From Vibrio crassostreae (GTDB taxonomy: Bacteria > Pseudomonadota > Gammaproteobacteria > Enterobacterales > Vibrionaceae): 64,000 nucleotides of DNA. The stretch's first letter is position 1. Every line of letters starts with the position of its first letter. The notes beneath the pieces are model-generated. The model saw only the letters and a program-made list of their open reading frames with translations. It searched no databases and had not been told where the DNA came from. The stretch is from positions 173,547 through 237,546 of the forward strand of contig NZ_AP025478.1 in the NCBI RefSeq assembly GCF_024347415.1, given 5' to 3'. The translations under genes and the position numbers were made by a program. Shown one piece after another: positions 16,901-29,200 of this stretch.

Positions 16901-17954
16901 GGCTTTGTTGCGTAATTCAATGGAACTAAATCCAGAGCCTACGATCTGATCAGTTACATCCACTATCTCTCGTAGCCTCATGCCTAAACCTCTTTACAAA
17001 ACAACCAACTGGAAGCAATACAACCAATCACTCATTAATCGAGGCTCTCTGACCTTTTGGATTGATGAAGAGGCGATAAGCGGGTGGGCGCAAAGCAAAC
17101 AGAATAAGCGCGGGAGGCCACGTCGATTCAGTGACTTAGCTATCACGACAGCGCTCATGGTAAAACGAGTTTTTTCTATGCCACTGAGAGCGCTGCAAGG
17201 ATTTATCGACTCGGTATTTAGACTTGCCCATGTTCCATTGAGTTGTCCACATTACACCTGCATCAGTCGTAGAGCCAAGCAAGTTGAGGTCTCATTTAAG
17301 AGTAAAACGAGAGGAGCGATACAGCACTTAGCCATTGATGCGACTGGCCTTAAGGTTTATGGCGAAGGTGAATGGAAAGTCAAAAAACACGGGGCAGATG
17401 GCAAGCGGAGAGTTTGGCGAAAGCTGCATATTGCAGTCGATACAAGCACTCACGAGATCATTGCAGCCGAGCTAAGTTTATCGACGGTTACAGATGGAGA
17501 GGTCCTCCCGAATTTACTGAAACAAACACGCCGAAGTATCCTTGAGGTGTCTGGTGATGGCGCTTACGACACGAGAGCGTGTCACGCTGCTATTAAGATT
17601 AAGCGAGCCGTTGCGCTTATTCCCCCAAGAGAAGGGGCAGCCTTCTGGGAGCGCGGTCATCCTCGAAATCTCGCAGTGGGTTGCCAGAAGTTATACGGCT
17701 CAAATAAGTATTGGAAAGAGCGGTATGGATACCACAGACGTTCACTCTCAGAAACCGCGATGTATCGAGTTAAACAGTTACTAGGAGGACGATTGAGCTT
17801 AAGAAATTACAATGCGCAGGTGGGTGAGACTTACGCGATGATAAAAGCGTTGAACAAGCTCACTGGGTTAGGGATGCCTGAAACTTGTCGTATTGACTAA
17901 GAAATACCCGAAACGGGGTAGCTCTATCTTTAAATATAATTACGCAACAAAGCC
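16901..17954 (+). mobile_element. IS5-family (IS903 group) insertion sequence, copy 1, intact
   Basis: 1054 bp. Ends are GGCTTTGTTGCGTAATT at 16901 and its reverse complement ending at 17954. The 9-bp direct repeat GCGTGAAGT flanks it at 16892-16900 and 17955-17963, so it is a genuine insertion into the IS630 gene. The 9-bp duplication is the IS903-group hallmark. Length equals copy 2 (52261-53314), in the opposite orientation. Confidence 0.95.
16980..17900 (+). CDS. IS5-family DDE transposase (copy 1)
   Basis: 306-residue transposase of the intact IS element at 16901-17954. A DUF4096-like N-terminal region is followed by a DDE core: the first Asp in HLAIDATGLKVYGEGEWK, the second in SGDGAYDTRACH, and the Glu in WKERYGYHRRSLSETAMYRVK (the YREK-type box). 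The frame is uninterrupted and matches the transposase at 52315-53235 residue for residue as translated, so both copies are probably active or recently so. The IS630 gene on the other strand ends in this IS's left terminus. Confidence 0.95.
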   Translation: MPKPLYKTTNWKQYNQSLINRGSLTFWIDEEAISGWAQSKQNKRGRPRRFSDLAITTALMVKRVFSMPLRALQGFIDSVFRLAHVPLSCPHYTCISRRAKQVEVSFKSKTRGAIQHLAIDATGLKVYGEGEWKVKKHGADGKRRVWRKLHIAVDTSTHEIIAAELSLSTVTDGEVLPNLLKQTRRSILEVSGDGAYDTRACHAAIKIKRAVALIPPREGAAFWERGHPRNLAVGCQKLYGSNKYWKERYGYHRRSLSETAMYRVKQLLGGRLSLRNYNAQVGETYAMIKALNKLTGLGMPETCRID

Positions 17955-19229
17955 GCGTGAAGTTATCCAAGAGAAGCCCATGTGATTAAGCAAATAATAG
18001 ATAGAATCTGGGTGGTAGTGTTTACCAAACTCTTTCACGATATAAGCATGAATATCAGTACCAGTTAATCTACCCCCAGATGAATATTCGGCACGTGCCT
18101 TTATGAACTGGCTTAGCTGTTCACGTTGCTGAGTGTTGAGGAATGCTGGGCGACCCGTTCTTGGTTTCTCTTGCAGTCCTCAAATCCTTCTTCAAGGAAT
18201 GTTTGTACCCATTTATTCACACTAGTTCTGCTTACCTTAAGGAACTTAGCAATTTGGGTTCGAGAGTGACCATCTTTAAAATAGGCCAAGGCGAGCAATC
18301 GCATCTTCATTTGAATAGATTTTTGTTGGCTAGCAAGCTTTTTAAAATCAATGTTATCGAGGCTGTCCATAGCGTCTTTTTTCACGAAGAAATAGCCTCA
18401 ATTAGATCATATTTTCACTTAGATTGGTATTACGTTGACACTTCCTCATACGCTATGGCCCATCTATCGTGATAAGTGATTTCTTCTCAACCGTCTCTTT
18501 GGCTGTGCGGCCAACAGATTCTTGGGGGGTAAAGCAACTGATATTGATATCGGAGTGTTCTGTGTGCTGCACACCTACGGCAGAAAGTTGAATTGGAATG
18601 TGCGCCTCCATTTATCTGTCACGCGTGGGGGATTATGTAAGAAGACGAGTCTGTGGGAGCCCATTAACTTTAAAGCTAAAACCACTGAAAAGTGTTGGCG
18701 TGCCGCCATCACTCAACTTCTCGAATCAAATTATTCAGAGTTAGACTTAACTGGAGAGGGCTGTCCTTATATTCGTCATGAGCAAGATTGGTCTCGATTT
18801 TTAATCAGCCAATATTGCCGCCGATGGAAGCTTCACCTTGCAAAGAAACGGCTAATGTGACACCAACCATGACTTACCTAGGTCGATACTTAAATCGCCC
18901 ACCCAGATCTGCATCCTGTCTATGACATAACTTCCAAGGATGGGTAGTGACATTTGATTACCTAAATCATAGAAATGGACAAACAGAATCACTCGTCTTG
19001 AGTCCGGAAGCGCTGATAACTCGCATGATTGAGCAGATCCCAGATAAGCATTTCAAAATGATTCGATACTTTGGTTTTCTATCGAACCGACGTCATAGTG
19101 AGATGCTCTCTAAGGTCTACGATGCTTTAGGCATCGCTCCTGAAGGCTCACCTGAAATACAAAGTTACGCCGCGATGCTGAAAGAGAATGTGAAGGTTGA
19201 CCCGTTCGAGTTTATTCTTTGTGTTTAAC

Positions 19230-20227
19230 TGTGTTATTCACAGAGATGGTTTCAATTTTCTTAGCTGAAGATCGAGCTTGTAATTCTGCTCTTGAAACCG
19301 TTCTTTCTTGCTCTGGGAGTGCTGAGATACCTCTTCAGAAAAAGGAGTTTGGTCAGATATCTCAGTAATCCTGTCTATCGGGGTTAGTCCCTTTAACGAG
19401 CTGTGGGCCGTTCCCAGTTGTAGTAGTGTTGCCACTCAGCCAGTAGCAGATCCAGCTCTTCCAGCCCCACAGAGACATCTATGGTCGGATAGAACTCGGG
19501 TTTATCTGTTTTCTGTGAGCGTTCGACTTTGCAATTCAAATGAGGTGAGCCAGGCTTATTTGGGAGAAACTTAATGCCATAAGTCATAATTTGCTTCTGA
19601 ACTTGATCAACGAAAAATTCACGCCCTCTGTCCGTTTGAATACGCTGAATAGGAAATGGCATTTCTTCCACGATAAAATCGACTGTCTTGGCTACTGTTC
19701 GCCGAGAGTAGCACCTTAGAACCCGATAGCGGGAGCAGTCATCGATAGCTGTATACAGATAAATACCAGGTGCTATTTTACAGGTGTCCATCTGGACTCT
19801 ATCATCAGGGATTGGCCGCTCATATCTTTGGAAATCTTTTTTGCGGCGGTAAGTTACTATCGGCTTCACGGAAGCTGCTGATAGTACTTTATGGAGTGTC
19901 GCGGTGCTTAGGTGTATTTGGTGAAGTCGGATTAATTCTAATTGTAAACGCCGTGCCCCCAAATTGCGCTTTTCACGCATAGTAAGGATCAATGCCCTTA
20001 GCTCATCAGTGATCTTAGTATCTGGAGATGAGTGGGGGTGTTTGCTCTGACTTTCTAAACCAGCGATTCCAAACTGCTTATATCACTTCACCCACTTGCG
20101 TAATGTTGGCCTGGAAATACCACAGCGTCGGCACATTCTTCATACATTTTTACCCACTGTAGTCTTTGTTGGATTTCTCTGTCCATAGACACCCAGTATA
20201 GTTGAAAGGATGTCTATGAATCACACA
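19230..20227 (-). mobile_element. IS481-family element with frameshifted transposase
   Basis: Ends TGTGTTATTCACAGAGATGG (19230) and TGTGTGATTCATAGACATCC (reverse strand from 20227) form an imperfect inverted repeat, giving about 998 bp. The transposase is on the minus strand: RRLQLELIRLHQIHLSTATLHKVL, DTCKIAPGIYLYTAIDDCSRY (DDE Asp), IQTDRGREFF (second Asp). The 3' part is shifted: WERPTAR in one frame should join AHSSLKGLTPIDRI in the next. The N-terminal HTH region (20000-20215) is also broken. It sits 47 bp past the giant adhesin stop codon. Confidence 0.85.
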
Positions 20228-20261
20228 TTTTAACGTTTCTTTGGCATGAATTATGATTCTT

Positions 20262-20284
20262 AAAAATAAGTTTTTTAACTTATT
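20262..20284 (-). terminator. Intrinsic terminator of the giant adhesin gene
   Basis: On the minus strand AATAAGTT (20284-20277), a 4-nt A loop and AACTTATT (20272-20265) form a perfect 8-bp stem, followed by Ts. The stem overlaps the adhesin stop codon at 20275-20277. Weak in GC but well placed. Confidence 0.6.
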
Positions 20285-23200
20285 AAATTATTATCATCGA
20301 TCATTTTTTGTAAAATATCAGCTTCACTAATACCCGAGCTGTCACCTCCATAAAATTCATTTAACGTGGTATTTTCTACGATAATTTCTTGATCAATGTT
20401 GTTACCATCAGATTTTAGAGAAAAAATAGTATTACCATTATCTTCCTGTATATCAATAACATTTGCCATATCGCCCCCCGTTGAGTTGGGTTGGCTGTCA
20501 AAGAACTGTGAAATGTCTATGTGATCTGTGCCTACTTCAAAATCAGTGATGGTATCAACAGCATGTGTGCCTACCGTTCCTTCATCACCATTTATGAACG
20601 CAAAAGTATCTGCACCAATTTCACCTGTTAGTGTATCATCACCAGCTCCACCTGTTAGTGTATCATCCCCCTCTCCCCCACTAAGAATATCATCACCTGC
20701 CAAACCATATATAGCATCAGCATCAAATCCACCGTCTAAGTTCTCTCCAATTAATGTACCTATTACCTCATTGAGTACCGTAACCTCACTTGAGGCATTT
20801 AGAGTTGTTGTTCCATCACTAACGTCGTAAGTGATCTCCATGATTCCATTAAAGTTAGCTGCCGGACTGAAAGTAAATGTGTCATCACCATGATCAACAA
20901 AGGTACCGTTTGTGACTAAAAAGTTTGACAATGTTAATACTGTACCTTCAGGATTGTCGATATTAGCCGTTAGCTCATCGACAGTCATAATAATGTTGTT
21001 TCCTTCAATCACATTAGTTTCCACAGAGGCTCCTGCTGAAATAGCATCATATTGCCCAGTTAGGAAGAAGTTGACAGTTTCAGTTGATTCTGAACGGCCA
21101 TCGCTTACGGTATAGGTGAAACTGGCCGCTTCAGTCGCACCTTGAGCAATCGCCCCATTAGGCGAAAAACGTACTTGATCGGTGCCACCAATATTCACTA
21201 CCTGAACCGTACCGACAACGTTACCATTTTTATCGACTACATCTGTCAAGCTAGTGATTGTGAGCGGGTCGCCGTCTAGATTTACATCGTTCGCCAGTAC
21301 GTCGAAGTCGTGATTTACATCTGACTCATCGACCGTTATCATTGTATACATCTGAAATCCGTCGAAGCCAACCCAAACAGCATCACCGTTGTTTTCGGTA
21401 ATATTAAAGCGGAAATAACGATAACTTTCAGGCTGGTTTAACGTGTAGCTGCGCGTTTCCGCGCTGCCCCAATTATCCTCATTGGCGCGAGTATCAAGCA
21501 CGTTCCAATTAACTCCGTCGTCACTCCCCTCAAACGTCCATGCTTTCGGATCACGCCCAACGGCCTGGTTCACGATTGATTTCAAGTCGTACTGATACAG
21601 CGTAGTTGTTTGACCAAGGTCAACTTGGTACCAGCCGATGATCGCGCCAGTGCCCGATGGAGCGAGTAAATCACCCGCCCAACTGTTGGAGTTGTTAAGC
21701 ACATGGGCGTCAACACCATCAACAGCCTTCCATGCAGCGTAAGGCGCAGACTCCTCGTTGTGCGCACTTACGGTCACTGTTTGCCCGTTAAACACGCCAG
21801 TATTAGACGTCATAATACCGATCAATCCACTGTCGTCTCGGCCATCATCATTTGCGCTCACCGCTATATTAACATCCACCTTTTGGGTGAAGTTAGCCGT
21901 AGCAGTGCCATCGCTTACCGTCACCACTAAATCGGCGGTTCCAGTGAAGGCGTTATTGGGAGTGAAGGTCCAAGTGTCATCGCCGTTATCCACCAAAGTA
22001 CCATCGGTGCCGGCGTAGGCCACGTTGGTCACGCTTAAAGTCTCACCGTCGATATCGCTAGCGTTGGCAAGTAACTCAGCCTCTGTATAAGTGATACTTT
22101 CGTTATCATTAATCAGCGTATCGGTAGGGTCAGTAGCTACTGGGCCATCATTCACCGGTGCAAAGTTCACGGTGTGGGTTACTGTGTTGGTGTCAGTACC
22201 GTCGCTGTACTCAACATCAATAGAAATGTCACCATTGAAATTCGCATCCGGCTTGAATTCATATTCACGTACATGGCTAACATCGCCTGCGGTGGTGAGT
22301 GTCATCGCATCTGGGCCGGCATCGACCACTGTGTCGTTAACAACCCGCACATCGAAAGCGACATCGGTGCTTATATCGGCAAGGTCTGCACCCGTTTGAA
22401 TGTCGGCATTTGACACTCGATCATACGACATGGAGACATGACCGAGTTCTGAGTTAGTGGCCGCTTGGTTGGCATCAAAAGTACCACCGTAGCTGTCTTG
22501 CTCCTGACCGATAATGGCATAGCCACCCGCGCCCATAACGGAACCCTGAGATTCAGTTTTCGTATCAAAGGCTACGCCATTATTGAATGCGGTCATGGTG
22601 CCTGAAGCGCTGTCCCAAGCAATGGTAATGTTGTGTGTGTTACCGTCGTTCAGGTCTGGCGAATTGGCAAAAACCACATTGGCGCCAAATAAATTCATTT
22701 CTAAACCACTGGTCGCGTTATTTACAAACACGTTAAAGTGGTTATTTTGTGCACCCGTTGGCGGGGCCCCGAAGATGTTTTCGATACCGCCTGTATGTGT
22801 TCCCGTTGAGGTGTATTCCATTTGAAAAGTGAAAGCATCGTATCCGTCTAGACGGGTGTCGAGTTCTATGCGGTTATTGGTGTCGTTACCCAACTGAATG
22901 GTACCCGTGTCGACCATGGTTGCATCGGTGCCCGCGTAGGTAACGTTCGTCACACTAATTACATCACCCTCGACATCCGTCGCATTGGCCAAAAGATCGG
23001 CATCGTTTAATACAAACGTTTGATCTTCGGTCGCGTTATAGGTATTCAACGGGCTATCTGGCGCATCATTGATAGCGTTAACCGTTAGATCTATGCCTGT
23101 CGCTGTGTTCGTCGTACCATCGCTGATGTCGTAGGTCAGATTAATCGCGCCATTAAAATTAGCATCTGGGGTAAGAGTAAATGTGCCATCTAGGTTGTCT

Positions 23201-26200
23201 GTAACCGTCGCATCAGTGCCAACGACCGCAACGTTAGTCGCCGTTAATGCGTCTCCTTCGATGTCAGATGCGTTTGCCAATAGCTCTGCTTGTGTCAACG
23301 TAATCGTATTGTCTTCATCGACTGCTGCGACGATGTTACCAATGGTAGTTACCGCATCGTTCACCGAATTGACGGCTAAGTTCATGCTTGTCGACTCAGT
23401 GAACTGACCATCCGTAACATCGAAGTTGAGGTCGATATTGCCATTGAAGTTGGCGTTAGGTGTGACTGTGTAGGTACTATCGCCGTTATCGGTTAAGGTG
23501 GCATCGGTGCCCACCAAGATGACGTTATTTGCAGTCAAGGCGGTGCCCGCAACATCCGGTGTTGAGTTCGCCAGCAGGTCTGATTGGGTAAGCGTAATGG
23601 CGTTATCTTCATCGACATTTTGCGTGGCATTGGCAGTTACCGTGATGCCATCATCATTGAGGTCATTGACCGTGATAGTTTGTGTTGTGGTATAGCTAAC
23701 CGAGCCATCGGCACTGGTGGACTCAACTACAAAATCCAACGTAGCATCCGTTTCATGGTCAATGGTGTCGTCAACGGTGATTACGCCGGTGTTAGTATCA
23801 ATCGCCAATGGCCCAGTATAAGGCGCAACCGGAATGTCTACTGGCGTAGTGCCTGAATCAATAAACTCAGGATCTGCATCAAGCGTTGCATTTTCACCAC
23901 TGGTGTTGGTACCTGTTACGTTTAAGGTAATACGTGCTTGATCAGTGTTACCATCTGGGTCAACCACGGTATAAGTAAAGCTGACTGGGCCTGCGTAATC
24001 ATTGTTAGGTACAAATTCAATATCGCCATTGCCGTTAATCGACACTGTACCGTGCTGGGCATTTTCTACCGATTGAATACGGATATTATCTCCATCAGTA
24101 TCGTTTGCGTTGGCCAAAATGGTGGCGGCATCGATCACATGCGTGGTGCGGCTGTCGGCCGTGCTTTGCGCCATTTCATAAGGATTCAAATCAGCGCTGT
24201 TGTTACCAGTCATGCTTAAAAGGAAAGGAGTGGCATCGCCTGCAACTTCTCGCAGTTCTACCGTGTAGGTGCCAGCTGTTAAACTGTCGGCCCACGCAGA
24301 ATAAGGGTCCCAGGTTGAGGTACTACCGTCGGCACCAGCTTGGCCATCGTCGTTTTGCGCAACCAAGTTGCCCGCAGCGTCAAAGACTTTGATGGCAAGG
24401 TCCATGTTGTTAGTTTGAACGCCATCACCGTTAAGGTCTTTATAGTTTGCCGCTCCTGCGGCACCAACAGTATCTTCCGACAAAATATCAATGATTAAGC
24501 GACCACCATCAAGATGTTCAAAGGTAAAGCTTGACACACCGCCAGCGGGAATATCACCACCAATATACATAACCGTGTTGATGTCTGATGCACTACCATC
24601 GTAGGTGGTGTAGCCGTTTTCATTGGCGATGATGGTACCGTCTGAACCAAGGCGCGTCGTAGGGCCTGAATCCATCAAGCGATAAGTCACAGTGTTAGTC
24701 GTCGCATCGGCGTCGGTGGCATTCGCGGTATAACCCACCGTTGTACCGACAGTGGCATTTTCATCGACGATATTTGCAGTCGCGTCGATATCGGTTGCAA
24801 CGCTGACATCGAACTCGTCAACATCGGTAACGGTGACGGTTTGCACCGCACTAATGGCGTTGGTGCCATCTGTACTGTCCGCTTGAATTCTGAACGAATG
24901 GGTTTCCGCCAATTCTCTATCTAACGACTGAGAAACGGTAACCACCCCAGTGGCAGTAGCAATGGTGAATGGGCCGGTGTAGGCACCGGTGTCATTTTCA
25001 TTGATGAGGCTATAGGTCACTTCGGCGGCCGTGTTATCCACATCGTTGGCAAGGCCTGTTATGCCAACGGTGGAACCAATGGCTAGGTCTTCCGCAACAA
25101 GACTGGCTGCAATATCTACATCTACCGGGGTTTCGACCGCATCGTTCACCGCATTGACCGCAAGCGTGATGGGTATGTTGGTGGTCAGCGTATCGCCATT
25201 ACTAGCTTCCGTTGAAGTTGCGGCAACCACAATATCAACGTTGCCATTAAAGTCAGTCGGCGGCGTAATCGAAACGTTCGAATTATCCCATCCGTTCATA
25301 TCAATGACTTCGTTGGCCGCGGCAACGGTTTTAACATTTACTCCATCGGTAACCACAGCACCGACGGGCAGGCCAGTGATTGAGGTTGATAGAGTTTCTG
25401 AGCCATCAGTATCAGTAAGCTCGGCGGAGATATCGATTGGAATCGCGGTATCTTCATCGCCAACGAAACCGGTGAACGTAAGGTTAATATTATCTACCAA
25501 GCCGCCCGAGCCACTTTGATCTGCCGCTCTAAACTCGATACGCGAGTTGGTTTGAGTGGACACTAGCTCATAAGCGTGATGGTTCCACCCAAAGTTTTCA
25601 TAGCCGACGGTGTCGATGACAACGCCTTCCCATAGAATTTCAATTTGCGAGTCTGCCGCAGTGGCATTATTTCGCCCTGAAACATCTAGCTCAAAGGTGT
25701 AGGTAGCGCCCGGTTGCGTATCGAGAACACGATACATGTTACTCGCTTCACCCGCAAATTTTTCCATTTCGACAACGTTATTGGTTGCATCAACACCACC
25801 ATAAGTCGTTTCAGGGGAGCGTTCTACGATACCATCAGCATTATCGGTTGACCAACCAAATACCTCAGGGTTAACCCAGCCATCGGCTTCTTCAAAGTCA
25901 GTGGCGACAGATTCTGCAAGGCTTGCAACCACAGCATCCGCAACCGCTTCGACAGTTACATCTAACTGGCTTGCGGTTGTTGTTAGGCCGTCACTCACAT
26001 CATAAGTGATCGTTACGTCGCCGCTAAAGTTCGCATTTGGTGTAATTGTCCAAGTATCATCACCATTGTCAATGAGCGTTGCATCGGTTCCAACCAGTTG
26101 AACATTCACGACACTTAGCGTTGCATTATCAATATCACTTGCATTAGCAAGAAGTTCTGCTTCCGTTACCGTTATCGCATTGTCTTCATTAATTGTAGCA

Positions 26201-29200
26201 ACGGTATTGGCCGTAACTACTGGCTCATCGTTAGTCCCAAAAATATCAATACGACTAGTGACGGTATTAGAAAGCGCACCGTTGTCATCAAGCACTTGGT
26301 AATCGAAAGTACCTGAAGCGGTTGCGCCATTCGGTAGCGCATCTAAATCGAAGGCCGCTAAGATATACGAACCGTCAGAGTTAACAGTGAGGTTCACGTC
26401 TTGAGTTTGTGCAACACCCTCAGCGTCGGTGTAGCTCAGTGTGACCACTACTGGGTTTAACACATTGGCTGCGTCGCCATTAACGGTACCGATTTGAAGC
26501 GTACCCGCCGCGCCATCAACATCACTGGCGGCGGTTAATAAATTACTGGCATTAGCTGGCATATTAATGCCGTTTTCGAGCATATCTTCGGTGAAGCCAT
26601 TATTGGCGACGTTGAGTACCGGCGCGTCATTAGTACCGGTAATTTCAATGGTGCTAGTGACTTGATTCGATAAGAATCCGCCGTCATCTGTCACGGTATA
26701 AGTGAAGGTGCCGGTTGCGTTATTACCTGCAGGTAAGACGGATAAATCGAATGCTGCGATCGAATAAGAACCATCGGCGTTTACGGTTAAGTTGACGTCT
26801 TGAACTTGTGCGTTGCCGTCAGCATCGTTGTAGTTCAGAGTTACCGTAATCGCATTGCCAACGTTTAAATTGGTTCCATTGACAGTGCCAATCGTTAGTG
26901 TGCCGTTAGCATCATCAATATCGGTTGCGCCATCAAGTAAATTACTGGCGTTAGCCGAAACATTAATACCAACCTCAAGCGCATTCTCTGTTAATGAATT
27001 ATTGGCAGCCGTTAGCACCGGCGCATCATTGTTACCGGTAATTTCGAGCATACTAGTGACGGTGTTAGATAGCGCGCCTTCATCGTCGGCGACTTGATAA
27101 GTGAAAGTACCCGTTGCACTTACACCGTCAGGTAGTGCGTCTAAATCGAAGGCATCAATGCTGTAAGAACCAGAGGCATTAACGGTTAAGTTCACATCTT
27201 GCGTTTGTGCATTGCCATCGGCATCGGTATAGCTCAGCGTAACTACTACTGCCGCGCCAACATTCACTGTCGCACCATTCACAGCACCGATCACCAAAGT
27301 GGCGTCGACGTCATCAGTGTCGGTTGCACCGAGTAATAAATTACTGGTGGCGGCATCAATGTTAATGCCCACACCTAAATGATCTTCAACAAAGGTGTTG
27401 TTAAAGGCGTTGGCAACAGGCGCATCGTTGGTGCCAGTAATTTCAATGGTGCTGGTGACTTGATTCGATACGAATCCACCGTCGTCAGTGACCACATAAG
27501 TGAAGGTACCGGTTGCCGCGCTGCCACTTGGCAATGCTGTTAAATCGAAGGCTGCGATATCGTAAGAACCATCGGCATTCACGGTTAAATTCACATCTTG
27601 GTTTTGGGCATTACCATCGGCATCGGTATAGCTTAAAGTGACAGTAACCGCGTTACCCACATTGGTGTTTTGACCATTAACCGCAGAGATGCTTAAGGTG
27701 CTATCGACATCATCAATGTCGGTTGCGCCATCAAATAAATTACTGGTCGCAGCATCGACACTGATGCCTGCAGCCAATTCATCTTCGGTATTTGAGTTGT
27801 TAGCAACGGTAAGTACTGGTGCATCATTATTGCCGGTAATTTCGATGGTGCTAGTGACGGTATTGGAAAGTGCACCATCATCATCGATAACTTGATACGT
27901 GAAGGTGCCGCTTGCGCTACCACCGTCTGGTATAGCATCTACGTTAAAGGCGGCAATGCTATATGAACCGTCGGCATTGACAGTTAAATCGACGTCTTGG
28001 GTTTGCGCATTACCATCAGCATCAGTGAAAGCCAAAGTAACCACAACTGCCGCGCCAACATTCACTGTCGCACCATTGACAGCGCCGATCACCAAAGTGG
28101 CGTCGACGTCATCAATGTCGGTAGCACCGAGTAATAAATTACTGGTGGCGGCATCAATGTTAATGCCCACACCTAAATGATCTTCAACAAAAGTGTTGTT
28201 TGTGTTGACCGCTTGCGGAGCATCATTGGTTCCGAAAATATCAATACGACTAGTGACGGTATTAGAAAGCGCACCGTTGTCATCAAGCACTTGGTAATCG
28301 AAAGTACCTGAAGCGGTTGCGCCATTCGGTAGCGCATCTAAATCGAAGGCCGCTAAGATATACGAACCGTCAGAGTTAACGGTGAGGTTCACGTCTTGAG
28401 TTTGTGCAACACCCTCAGCGTCGGTGTAGCTCAGTGTGACCACTACTGGGTTTAACACATTGGCTGCGTCGCCATTAACGGTGCCGATTTGAAGCGTACC
28501 CGCCGCGCCATCAACATCACTGGCGGCGGTTAATAAATTACTGGCATTAGCTGGCATATTAATGCCGTTTTCGAGCATATCTTCGGTGAAGCCATTATTG
28601 GCGACGTTGAGTACCGGCGCGTCATTAGTACCGGTAATTTCAATGGTGCTAGTGACTTGATTCGATAAGAATCCGCCGTCATCTGTCACGGTATAAGTGA
28701 AGGTGCCGGTTGCGTTATTACCTGCAGGTAAGACGGATAAATCGAATGCTGCGATCGAATAAGAACCATCAGCGTTTACGGTTAAGTTGACGTCTTGAAC
28801 TTGTGCGTTACCGTCAGCATCGTTGTAGTTCAGAGTTACCGTAATCGCATTGCCAACGTTTAAATTGGTTCCATTGACAGTGCCAATCGTTAGTGTGCCG
28901 TTAGCATCATCAATATCGGTTGCGCCATCAAGTAAATTACTGGCGTTAGCCGAAACATTAATACCAACCTCAAGCGCATTCTCAGTTAATGAATTATTGA
29001 CAGCCGTTAGCACCGGCGCATCATTGTTACCGGTAATTTCGAGCATACTAGTGACGGTATTAGAAAGCGCACCGTTGTCATCAAGCACTTGGTAATCGAA
29101 AGTACCTGAAGCGGTTGCGCCATTCGGTAGCGCATCTAAATCGAAGGCCGCTAAGATATACGAACCGTCAGAGTTAACGGTGAGGTTCACGTCTTGAGTT

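Larger units (their letters stand above)
16271..18429 (-). mobile_element. IS630-family element, interrupted by an IS5 element
   Basis: Ends carry TACCAATCT (16271-16279) and AGATTGGTA (18421-18429), giving an element of about 1.1 kb once the IS5 insertion is removed, normal for IS630. The transposase is on the minus strand. The helix-turn-helix N-terminal part is at 18113-18385 (HSRTQIAKFLKVSRTSVNKWVQTFLEEG). The catalytic part is at 16406-16900 (VVIMDGAGWHTND, then IIKLSPYSPELNPIEQVWSWLR). IS630 targets TA; a TA is present at both ends. The IS5 copy splits the gene. Confidence 0.85.
15980..19228 (+). mobile_element. IS91-family element, decayed and split by IS630
   Basis: The transposase is in pieces. 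The zinc-ribbon N-terminal part at 15980-16270 reads WLNYLNKHRKTLRQAVIENVTKML, then after a frame change CPHHKYIHQTCKSRFCSS...ECWIRRQQHVFPECEYQH. It resumes at about 18431 with LTLPHTLWPIYRDK (a TGA then replaces the expected Trp), continues at 18522-18860 with DIDIGVFCVLHTYGRKLNWNV, and ends at 18947-19228 with HFKMIRYFGFLSNRR. Removing the intervening IS630 restores EYQHV/TLTLPHTLW. Rolling-circle (HUH) family, inactive. Confidence 0.85.

Noticed and set aside
18143..18472. 109-codon plus-strand open frame near the IS630 left part
   Set aside because: It runs antisense to the IS630 helix-turn-helix coding region.
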